A stretch of DNA of 64,000 nt. Origin: UBA7662 sp943369355 (lineage in GTDB: Bacteria; Bacteroidota; Bacteroidia; UBA7662). The stretch lies in assembly GCA_943369355.1 (NCBI GenBank), contig CALRMX020000003.1, positions 62,001-126,000 of the forward strand, written 5' to 3'. A model generated the notes under the pieces. That model was not told where the DNA came from and ran no database searches. It worked only from the letters and a program-made list of their open reading frames with translations. The first letter of the stretch is position 1. Every line of letters starts with the position of its first letter. Of this stretch, positions 9,409 to 16,062 are shown one piece after another. The position numbers and the translations under genes were made by a program.

Positions 9409-9569
9409 AAATGGTTCGCAAAGGCGATTTGCCCGTGAAAGACTGCCTGGTTTGTGGGAAGCCCATGGTTTGGCGGAAAAAGTGGGCCAAAAACTGGGAC
9501 GAGGTGAAATATTGCTCCGACCGTTGCCGGCAAAGCAAAGCCGGCGGAGTCAAACCAGCCGTTCAATAG
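9405..9569 (+). CDS. DUF2256 small zinc-ribbon-like protein
   Basis: A 54-residue ORF whose ATG overlaps the photolyase TGA (ATGA), indicating translational coupling. It contains CLVCGKPMVWRKKWAKNWDE and then VKYCSDRCRQSK, i.e. two Cys pairs around a Trp/Lys-rich core, the hallmark of DUF2256. From memory such genes often neighbour photolyase/cryptochrome genes, but the function is not known to me. It converges on and overlaps the next gene by 7 bp. A metal-binding accessory role for the flavoprotein is inference. Confidence 0.88.
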   Translation: MKMVRKGDLPVKDCLVCGKPMVWRKKWAKNWDEVKYCSDRCRQSKAGGVKPAVQ

Positions 9570-10195
9570 CTAACAAACGGCATTTGTCCCCAAAAGCTGG
9601 GTTTTTCGCATTGCTCGAGTAGGAAGTGGGCAAGGTCGTCGCGGCCAATGGTTGTGCTAGCATTCACCCCTACCCAACCCACGCGGTAATGGCCTCGGGC
9701 TGGCTCAAGGGTGAGTCGTGGCGCGCGCACGATCATCCAGTCGAATGGACTGCTGGCGAGCAGTTGGGCATGCCCGGCGGCATCTTGCAGCACATGCGGT
9801 ACTGCTAATTTCATGATGAAGCGAATCAGGTGATCGGGTAGTTTGGGGCGGTCGGCTGCAAAGGGGAGCCCACCACCCGAGAGGCTGATGATTTGGGTGA
9901 TGCCCGTTTGTTGCATGGCTGCCAGCAAGTTGGCAGTACCCCGCGTTTGAAGGTCGTGTTGCGAGTTTTTTACTTGCCCAAACAAGCTTACCACCAGCGA
10001 GCACCCCTCGAGCGTTCGCATGAGGTCGGTTAACTGGAGTACATCGCCGGCGATAACGGTGAGTTTGGGATGTTGAATGTCGAAGTTTTGAGGTGTACGA
10101 ACGAGGGCACGTACTTCGTAGCCAGAAGCAAGCGCACGTTTCAGAAAAGCACGCCCGGTTTTGCCCGACGCGCCCATGAGGGCAATTTTTTTCAT
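9563..10195 (-). CDS. NAD(P)-binding NmrA/SDR-a-like reductase
   Basis: A 210-residue atypical short-chain dehydrogenase. It starts MKKIALMGASGKTGRAFLKR, the glycine-rich GxxGxxG dinucleotide loop, and continues with ALVRTPQNF and GDVLQLTDLMRTLEG. The length fits NmrA-like/flavin-reductase-like proteins. The substrate is unknown. It is divergent from an HxlR regulator 72 bp away, the classic arrangement in which the regulator controls a redox-stress reductase. Confidence 0.85.
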   Translation of the reverse strand: MKKIALMGASGKTGRAFLKRALASGYEVRALVRTPQNFDIQHPKLTVIAGDVLQLTDLMRTLEGCSLVVSLFGQVKNSQHDLQTRGTANLLAAMQQTGITQIISLSGGGLPFAADRPKLPDHLIRFIMKLAVPHVLQDAAGHAQLLASSPFDWMIVRAPRLTLEPARGHYRVGWVGVNASTTIGRDDLAHFLLEQCEKPSFWGQMPFVSY

Positions 10196-10242
10196 CGTTT
10201 TTTTTTGCGAATCTACGTTGGGTAAACCCTAACTTTACATAA

Positions 10243-10255
10243 GTAGGGTACCTAC
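10243..10255. promoter_or_regulatory. Candidate HxlR operator
   Basis: GTAGG-GTA-CCTAC, a 5-3-5 perfect inverted repeat with further imperfect symmetry outside it, in the 72-bp divergent promoter region between the SDR gene and the HxlR gene and 13 bp before the HxlR start. HxlR proteins bind short palindromes near their own promoters. The assignment is positional only. Confidence 0.4.
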
Positions 10256-10267
10256 CTTTTAGTACGT

Positions 10268-10597
10268 ATGGAAGTATCTCCCATTGTAGCAGCCCGTTGT
10301 CCGATTCGCACCAGTTTGGAATTGCTGGGCGGCAAGTGGAAAATGTTGCTTATTCAACAATTAAAAAGCGGCCCGAAGCGTTACGGTCAGTTAAAAAGTG
10401 CCTTACCCGATGTGAGCGAAAAGATGTTGACCCAAGAACTTCGGCAATTGGTATCCGACGGTTTGTTGTTGCGTACCGATTACCGCGAGCTGCCTCCGCG
10501 CGTGGAGTACAGCCTTACGCCCTTGGGCCGTGAGGTAATTCCCTTGATAGAAGCCCTCGCAACCTTTGGCAACAGCTACCAGCAGCAGCGACTTTAA
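10268..10597 (+). CDS. HxlR family winged-helix transcription regulator
   Basis: A 109-residue regulator. CPIRTSLELLGGKWKMLLIQ is the HxlR signature with the redox-sensing type Cys at its start, followed by GPKRYGQLKSALPDVSEKML, ELRQLVSDGLLLR and the wing VEYSLTPLGREVIP. Only one Cys is visible, near position 11, as in one-Cys HypR-type sensors. It probably regulates the divergent reductase and itself. It is followed after 25 bp by the HAD gene and may lead that operon. Confidence 0.92.
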   Translation: MEVSPIVAARCPIRTSLELLGGKWKMLLIQQLKSGPKRYGQLKSALPDVSEKMLTQELRQLVSDGLLLRTDYRELPPRVEYSLTPLGREVIPLIEALATFGNSYQQQRL

Positions 10598-10622
10598 CGT
10601 ATTTTGCACCCAAAGCATAATC

Positions 10623-10994
10623 ATGACCATAGCAATCGATTTCGACGGCGTAATTCACCGCTACAGCAAAGGCTGGAACGGAGGCGCCATTTACGACCCT
10701 CCCGTGGCTGGTACCCGCGAGGCCTTGGAACAGCTGAAAGCCAACGGCTGGAAGATTTACATTTTCAGCACCCGCACCAACAAGATGTTCCGCAAAAAAG
10801 ACGAGCCCGATCAGGAGCAGGCCATGAAAGACTGGCTCGCCGAACACCAAATTCCCTACGACAAAATATGGAGCTTTGGCAAACCCATGGCCGACATCTA
10901 CCTCGACGACCGCGCCCTGCCTTTTCGTGGCGACTGGTCGGACAGCCTGCAGCACATCCGCGACTTTAAACCTTGGACAGGAGGCGAAGAATGA
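10623..10994 (+). CDS. HAD-superfamily phosphatase-like protein
   Basis: A 123-residue small cytosolic HAD fold without a cap domain. Motif I is IAIDFDGVIH (Asp nucleophile and acid/base Asp), motif II is IFSTRTN, and motif III/IV is KPMADIYLDDRAL. I start it at the ATG giving MTIAIDFDGV; an in-frame earlier start would overlap the HxlR gene and add unrelated residues. The substrate is unknown. Its TGA overlaps the next ATG, opening a run of four coupled genes. Confidence 0.82.
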   Translation: MTIAIDFDGVIHRYSKGWNGGAIYDPPVAGTREALEQLKANGWKIYIFSTRTNKMFRKKDEPDQEQAMKDWLAEHQIPYDKIWSFGKPMADIYLDDRALPFRGDWSDSLQHIRDFKPWTGGEE

Positions 10995-11458
10995 CCCCTT
11001 CCCAAACCCTCGAAGCCCTCATCGGTCGTTTGACCGAGCTTAGCCCCGACAGTAAACGCCGCTGGGGCGTGATGAGCGTGCAGCATATGGTTGAACACCT
11101 TGCCCTCACCTTGGCCTTAAGCAACGGCAAAATACAAGTGCCTTTACGTACCCCCGAAGCAGAACTTCCAGCTCGGCTCGCCCATCTGTGGAGCGACAAA
11201 CCCCTCCCCAAAGGCGTACGCGCTGTAGCTGCCATCAACGAGCCGCTGCCTTTGCGTTTTGCCCATCTCGACGAAGCACGTGCGGCAGTACAGCGCCAAT
11301 ATGCAGCCGTAGCACCTTATTTTGCTCAACATCCTGATGCACGCCCCATGCACCCCGTGTATGGTCCGCTAGATCTCGAAGGTTGGATACGCTTTCATCT
11401 CAAACATTTCGAGCACCACTACCGCCAGTTTTCGCTCTTGCCCGATCTCGACGCATGA
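10991..11458 (+). CDS. DinB-like / DUF1569 protein
   Basis: A 155-residue four-helix protein of the DinB-like superfamily. Candidate metal ligands are the His residues in MSVQHMVEHLAL and in FHLKHFEHHYRQF, spaced as in DinB/DUF1569 proteins. I start it at the ATG overlapping the preceding stop (ATGA), because the longer frame adds only a Arg-rich tail. The enzymatic role is unknown; some DinB proteins are thiol-dependent transferases. It is coupled to the lipoprotein gene downstream by another ATGA. Confidence 0.75.
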   Translation: MTPSQTLEALIGRLTELSPDSKRRWGVMSVQHMVEHLALTLALSNGKIQVPLRTPEAELPARLAHLWSDKPLPKGVRAVAAINEPLPLRFAHLDEARAAVQRQYAAVAPYFAQHPDARPMHPVYGPLDLEGWIRFHLKHFEHHYRQFSLLPDLDA

Positions 11459-11877
11459 AATACCTGCTGTTTTTGCTCTTGCTCTCGGGCGCTTCCTGCA
11501 CCACTGGCCCGCGCGAAGCCACCCAGTTTACCGATACCGCGCCTTTGGTGGAGTATGCCGATACCCTGCCCTGCGCCGACTGTGAAGGCATTTACACCAG
11601 CCTGGCCATTGACCAAAGCAGTAGCAGTGAGCACCGCACCTATCGGCTAACCGAAACTTATTTGGGGAGCGAAGAGGGAAACACCACTTTTTCTCACTTC
11701 GGCAGCTACCGCGCACTACCTGCCGACAGCAGTGGGTATAGCCGTTTGCTGCTCGACTCGGGCATGCAGCGCCAGCGGTATTTCTTCCGTATCGACAGCA
11801 ATACCCTCGAAATGGCTGACCAGCGTGGTGCACGTATCGTATCAGAACTAAACTATCAACTTAAACGACAGCCCTGA
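11455..11877 (+). CDS. NlpE-like N-terminal domain lipoprotein
   Basis: A 140-residue predicted lipoprotein: the leader MKYLLFLLLLSGASCTTG has a lipobox ending in Cys15. The segment YADTLPCADCEGIYTSLAID matches the NlpE N-terminal domain, including its CxxC. NlpE is an outer-membrane copper-resistance/adhesion stress sensor in enterics; here the role is unproved. The start is fixed by the signal peptide, and the ATG overlaps the upstream TGA. Its own stop overlaps the MazG gene by one base. Confidence 0.85.
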   Translation: MKYLLFLLLLSGASCTTGPREATQFTDTAPLVEYADTLPCADCEGIYTSLAIDQSSSSEHRTYRLTETYLGSEEGNTTFSHFGSYRALPADSSGYSRLLLDSGMQRQRYFFRIDSNTLEMADQRGARIVSELNYQLKRQP

Positions 11878-12218
11878 TGAACCACGCCAACGACATAAGC
11901 CTGAACCAAGCCCAGCAATTGGTCGACGACTGGATCAAAACCATAGGCGTTCGCTACTTCAACGAACTCACCAATACGGCCATCTTGATGGAGGAAGTTG
12001 GCGAACTCGCCCGTTTGATGGCCCGTACGTATGGCGAGCAGTCGTTTAAGGAAAGCGACAAAAACCGCGACTTAGGCGACGAAATGGCCGACGTGCTGTG
12101 GGTGTTACTTTGTTTGGCCAATCAAACAGGGGTAAACCTCACCGAAGCTTTGCAGAAAAACATCGCCAAAAAAACGCAGCGCGACGCCGAACGGCACAAA
12201 GGCAACGAAAAGTTGTGA
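11877..12218 (+). CDS. MazG-like nucleotide pyrophosphohydrolase
   Basis: A 113-residue all-alpha NTP pyrophosphohydrolase. The metal-binding motifs EEVGELAR and GDEMADVLWVLLCLA (ExxE and ExxD) are clear. A single-domain protein of this size is likely to hydrolyse non-canonical or excess nucleotides to monophosphates. It starts within the last base of the NlpE-like stop codon (TGATG), and it ends the four-gene coupled run. It converges on the BASS transporter gene. Confidence 0.9.
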   Translation: MNHANDISLNQAQQLVDDWIKTIGVRYFNELTNTAILMEEVGELARLMARTYGEQSFKESDKNRDLGDEMADVLWVLLCLANQTGVNLTEALQKNIAKKTQRDAERHKGNEKL

Positions 12219-12273
12219 ACCGCTGGCCAGCGCATCGATTTGGCCATTCAACACCTAAGCAGGCGAATACTCC

Positions 12274-13149
12274 TCAAATATCCATATCGGCACGCTGACG
12301 CGACCAAAGTACTACCGCACCAGCCGTGACAAACATCATGAGACTGTAAATGGCCGCAGGAATCGCAATTTCGGTGTTGTTGAGGATAACAGGACTGAGG
12401 GCGATGGCAATGGCCAAGGTGCCGTTTTGAATCCCTGTTTCGATACTGATGGCCACCCGCTGACGCAAATCCAGCTTAAAGAACAAACCGCTTAAGTAGC
12501 CGAGCAACAACGCGCCCAGGTTGAGCAGCAAAGCGGGAACCCCCGCTTCTTTGAAGTAAGGCACAATGTTTTCGCGCTCTTTGAGGATGGCCAGCAGCAG
12601 GATAAGCACAAAAAACACGGCCGATACGATGTTTACAGCCTTCAGCGACCTATCGGTAAATGCCGGAAAACGTTGCTTGATGACCATGCCGAGGCTTACG
12701 GGCAAAATGGTAACGACAAATATTTGCGCGAATGTTTCGATGAAAGGTAATTCTATGGCTTTATCGCCCTGCATCCAGTGCTGCAACGCCATGCCGAGGA
12801 AAATAGGCAGGGTGAAGTTGGTCACGATGCTGCTAATGGCGGTGAGCGTTACCGAAAGCGCTAAATCGGCCTTGGCGAGATGCGATATGAGGTTGGATGT
12901 TGCCCCACCGGGACTCAAGGCCAGCAGCATGAGGCCCACGGCCAGCTCGGGACGAAGCTCAAAGCCCACGGCTAGCAGCAGCCCAAAAAGTGGCAATATG
13001 ACCAGCTGGGCGCTTAAACCCACCAGCACAGCACGTGGGTCTTTCACTATTCTTCGGAAATCGTCGAGGGTGAGGGTCATGCCCATGCCCAGCATGATGA
13101 TGCCCAGCGCAAGCGGCAAAAAGAGAGCGGTTACGGCACTTTGTTCCAT
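12274..13149 (-). CDS. Bile acid:sodium symporter family (BASS) transporter
   Basis: A 291-residue polytopic inner-membrane protein with about nine hydrophobic segments. LALSPGGATSNLISHLAKAD is the conserved sodium/substrate motif of the SBF/BASS family, and GIQNGTLAIAIALSPV is the second repeat motif. Bacterial members transport organic anions (for example pantoate or 2-oxo acids) with sodium; the substrate here cannot be called. It is separated from ComB by 50 bp and may be independently transcribed. Confidence 0.9.
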   Translation of the reverse strand: MEQSAVTALFLPLALGIIMLGMGMTLTLDDFRRIVKDPRAVLVGLSAQLVILPLFGLLLAVGFELRPELAVGLMLLALSPGGATSNLISHLAKADLALSVTLTAISSIVTNFTLPIFLGMALQHWMQGDKAIELPFIETFAQIFVVTILPVSLGMVIKQRFPAFTDRSLKAVNIVSAVFFVLILLLAILKERENIVPYFKEAGVPALLLNLGALLLGYLSGLFFKLDLRQRVAISIETGIQNGTLAIAIALSPVILNNTEIAIPAAIYSLMMFVTAGAVVLWSRQRADMDI

Positions 13150-13199
13150 AGTTCGGTAGTTTGGGAAATGGCAAAATACTAAAAAGTACCGAACAAGTC

Positions 13200-13913
13200 C
13201 TATTCGGCTGTCAGCTCCTCACCGCGCAAGTAGGGCACTTTGTGGCATAAGTTGGGCGTCATGCTCAGGCGAATGTCTTCTTCGATGCCCATATGCGCCA
13301 GTCGCTGAAAATGCGACGAGTTGCGAATGAAGGCAAACAGGTCTTTTTTCGCTTTTTCGTAGAGGATGGTGGCCGCCAAGGCAGCATCACAGCGCAGTTG
13401 CTGCTTGGCAGCCAGCTGATGCACCACTGCCCCGGCAAAAAGGGTGTCTTCGAGATTAAAATTGTCTTTCCAGCCGGCACAAACCAACAAAATATCTTCT
13501 TCCCGGGCTGCCAAGGTTTCAACTACGGCTTGCAAATTCACGAAGGCACCGATATACACCTGCTTGGCAGCCTTCGAAAGCTGTATGGCCTTGGTACCGT
13601 TGGTGGTGGTGAGGGCAATCTTTTTGCCGCGCACCTTGTCGTCCATATAAGCAAAAGGTGAATTCCCGAAGTCGAAGCCGTCCACCACCTTGCCGTCGCG
13701 TTCGGCAGCGGCGAGGTAGCCCGATGCCTTTAAGGCCAAACTTTCCTCTACTGTCATCACCGGACGAATGGCCTTTACGCCATGCTCGAAGCCCATACAA
13801 ATGGCCGTAGTCGCCCGCAAAACGTCGATCACTACCACCAGCTTATCTTCGAGCGGGTAGAGCGAAATGAGCTTAGGGCTCAAACAGACTTCTATTTTGC
13901 GGGGAGCTTTCAC
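13200..13913 (-). CDS. comB: 2-phosphosulfolactate phosphatase (ComB family)
   Basis: A 237-residue ComB-family protein. Diagnostic stretches are VVIDVLRATTAICMGFEHG, LTTTNGTKAI, VYIGAFVN and CAGWKDNFNLEDTLFAG. The known activity is Mg-dependent dephosphorylation of 2-phosphosulfolactate in sulfonate (coenzyme M) synthesis. Bacteria with lone comB do not make coenzyme M by that route, so the in vivo role here is open. It starts at a GTG one base after the GcvT stop, suggesting co-transcription. Confidence 0.9.
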   Translation of the reverse strand: MKAPRKIEVCLSPKLISLYPLEDKLVVVIDVLRATTAICMGFEHGVKAIRPVMTVEESLALKASGYLAAAERDGKVVDGFDFGNSPFAYMDDKVRGKKIALTTTNGTKAIQLSKAAKQVYIGAFVNLQAVVETLAAREEDILLVCAGWKDNFNLEDTLFAGAVVHQLAAKQQLRCDAALAATILYEKAKKDLFAFIRNSSHFQRLAHMGIEEDIRLSMTPNLCHKVPYLRGEELTAE

Positions 13914-13914
13914 C

Positions 13915-14997
13915 TCATGCTTTATAAAACGGAAGCGACACCACCACCGCTTTCATCAAACGGTCGCGGATGTCGATATAAATTTCGCTGCCCACACTGC
14001 TGCTGGCTATGGGTACGTAACCCATACCGATGAATTTACCTGTCGATGGCGATTCACTGCCCGAGGTCACTTCGCCGAGCACTTCTCCAGCTGCGTTTTT
14101 GATGGTGTAGTGCTGGCGGGGTATGCCGCGGTCTACCATCTCGAAAGCCACCAGCTTGCGGCTCAGTCCTTCGGTTTTTTGCTTTTTGAGGTATTCGGCA
14201 TCGATAAATTCTTTGCTGAACTTGGTAATCCAACCCAAACCTGCTTCGAGCGGTGAGGTGGTATCGTTGATGTCGTTCCCGTAGAGGCAGAAGCCCATCT
14301 CGAGGCGGAGCGTATCGCGGCAACCGAGTCCACAGGGCTGAATGCCAAAGGCGGCGCCGGCCTGCATGATTTTTTCCCATACCTTGGGCGCGGCATTGTT
14401 GGGGAGATACAGTTCAAAGCCACCCGCACCGGTGTAGCCGGTTGCCGAGATGATCACGTCGTCGATGCCTGCAAAAGGCCCACTCACAAAATTGTAGTAA
14501 GCAATCTGGTCGAGTGCTACCGAAGTCAACGCTTGCAGCGCCTCGGCCGCCTTAGGACCTTGAACGGCCAGTAGCGACAAGTTTTCGCTCATGTCTTCCA
14601 TCTCCACGCCCCACTCGTTGTGCTTGCTGATCCAGTTCCAGTCTTTTTCGATATTGCTGGCATTCACCACTAGCAGGTATTTGTCGTCGCTGATGCAGTA
14701 CACCAACAAATCGTCGACGATGCCCCCTTGGCCATTGGGCATACAGCTGTACTGCACCTTGCCGGGCGTAAGTTTCGAAGCATCGTTGGAGGTGACGTAT
14801 TGAATCAAGTCGAGCGCATGTGGGCCTTTGAGTAAAAATTCGCCCATATGCGATACGTCGAACATGCCTACTGCCTGGCGAACAGCCTGATGCTCAAGCT
14901 TGATTCCGCTGTAGCTAACGGGCATATTGTAACCCGCAAAAGGAACCATTTTGGCACCAAGTTTTAAATGAACATCATAAAGTGCTGTATTTTTCAT
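13915..14997 (-). CDS. gcvT: Glycine cleavage system T protein (aminomethyltransferase)
   Basis: A 360-residue tetrahydrofolate-dependent aminomethyltransferase of the glycine cleavage complex. It begins MKNTALYDVHLKLGAKMVPF and carries MFDVSHMGEF, QYVTSNDASKLTPGKVQYS, the folate-site Asp in GGIVDDLLVY, and a C-terminal domain with PRQHYTIKN and GEVTSGSESPS. Length is normal. GcvP and GcvH are not in the window. It is followed directly by comB and is divergent from lpxD across a 74-bp region. Confidence 0.97.
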   Translation of the reverse strand: MKNTALYDVHLKLGAKMVPFAGYNMPVSYSGIKLEHQAVRQAVGMFDVSHMGEFLLKGPHALDLIQYVTSNDASKLTPGKVQYSCMPNGQGGIVDDLLVYCISDDKYLLVVNASNIEKDWNWISKHNEWGVEMEDMSENLSLLAVQGPKAAEALQALTSVALDQIAYYNFVSGPFAGIDDVIISATGYTGAGGFELYLPNNAAPKVWEKIMQAGAAFGIQPCGLGCRDTLRLEMGFCLYGNDINDTTSPLEAGLGWITKFSKEFIDAEYLKKQKTEGLSRKLVAFEMVDRGIPRQHYTIKNAAGEVLGEVTSGSESPSTGKFIGMGYVPIASSSVGSEIYIDIRDRLMKAVVVSLPFYKA

Positions 14998-15071
14998 CAG
15001 TCAGTAGTATTTTGCGCCAAAAGTACGAAATCTAGTCTCGTAAGCGCTTACAATCTCATCGTTTTCCTACC

Positions 15072-16025
15072 ATGAAACTTCAAACTCCCATTACGCTGGG
15101 CCAGGCGGCCGACTATCTACAATGTCGCATGATTGGTGACCCCAATATGCCCATTACCGGACTCAACGAGATTCACAAAGTCACCGAGGGTGATCTGTCG
15201 TTTGTGGATTACCACAAATACTACGATAAAGCGTTGAACTCGGCGGCAACCGTGATCATGATCAACGCAGAAGTAGATTTTCCTCCTCACAAAGGCATCT
15301 TGCTTTCGGAGGACCCGTTCCGCGACTACAACAAGCTCGTTAAACGTTACTACAATACCGATCCGGTGATCGGATCCAAGTTTTTTATCGGCAACGACAG
15401 CAGCTACGGCGACGGCACCATCATCATGGAAAATGTCGTGATTGGCGACCGCGTGAAGATTGGCCGCAACTGCCGTATCTTCCCCAATGTCGTGATCATG
15501 AACGACGCCATCATCGGCGACAATGTGGTGATACACGCCAATACCACGCTCGGCGCCGATGCCTTTTACTTCAAAAAACGCCCTTCGGGTTACGATAAAC
15601 TCCTCAGTTGCGGCCGCGTCATCATCGGCAACGATGTAGAAATTGGCGCAGGCTGCACCATCGACAAGGGCGTGAGCGGCGATACCATTGTCGGCGACGG
15701 CACCAAACTCGACAACCAGGTGCACCTCGGCCACGGAGCCGTAATTGGCCGCAATTGTTTGTTTGCCGCACAGGTGGGTGTGGGCGGTAAAACCATCATT
15801 CAAGACGACGTAACCCTCTGGGGACAGGTGGGCGTGCAAAAAGACATCCTCATCGAACGGGGCGCTGTGGTACTCGGACAAAGCGGTGTATCCAAATCGC
15901 TCAAGGGCAATAAGGTATACTTCGGTTCACCCGCCGCCGACGCCAAGAGCCGCTACCGCGAGCTCACCTACCTCCGTAAGCTGCCCGACTTCATGGACAG
16001 CTTCGGCGATCAGCACGAAGATTAA
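15072..16025 (+). CDS. lpxD: LpxD-like UDP-3-O-acylglucosamine N-acyltransferase
   Basis: A 317-residue left-handed beta-helix acyltransferase. The N-terminal uridine-binding domain (about 1-105, with GLNEIHKVTEGDLSFVDY) precedes imperfect hexapeptide repeats (about 110-285, such as IGDRVKIGRNCRI and GAGCTIDKGVSGDTIVG). H-containing segments NVVIHANTTLGADAFYF and LDNQVHLGHGAVIG fit the catalytic His region. It adds the N-linked hydroxyacyl chain in lipid A synthesis. It is a shorter variant without the usual long C-terminal tail. A terminator follows directly. Confidence 0.9.
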   Translation: MKLQTPITLGQAADYLQCRMIGDPNMPITGLNEIHKVTEGDLSFVDYHKYYDKALNSAATVIMINAEVDFPPHKGILLSEDPFRDYNKLVKRYYNTDPVIGSKFFIGNDSSYGDGTIIMENVVIGDRVKIGRNCRIFPNVVIMNDAIIGDNVVIHANTTLGADAFYFKKRPSGYDKLLSCGRVIIGNDVEIGAGCTIDKGVSGDTIVGDGTKLDNQVHLGHGAVIGRNCLFAAQVGVGGKTIIQDDVTLWGQVGVQKDILIERGAVVLGQSGVSKSLKGNKVYFGSPAADAKSRYRELTYLRKLPDFMDSFGDQHED

Positions 16026-16028
16026 GCG

Positions 16029-16052
16029 AAGGCCGGGTCACCGGCCTTTTTT
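16029..16052. terminator. Bidirectional terminator between lpxD and the T9SS type B gene
   Basis: AAGGCCGG (16029-16036), GTCA loop, CCGGCCTT (16041-16048) and T tail; located between convergent genes, with A residues on the other side giving function in both directions. Confidence 0.88.
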
Positions 16053-16062
16053 GTGCGCAGTT

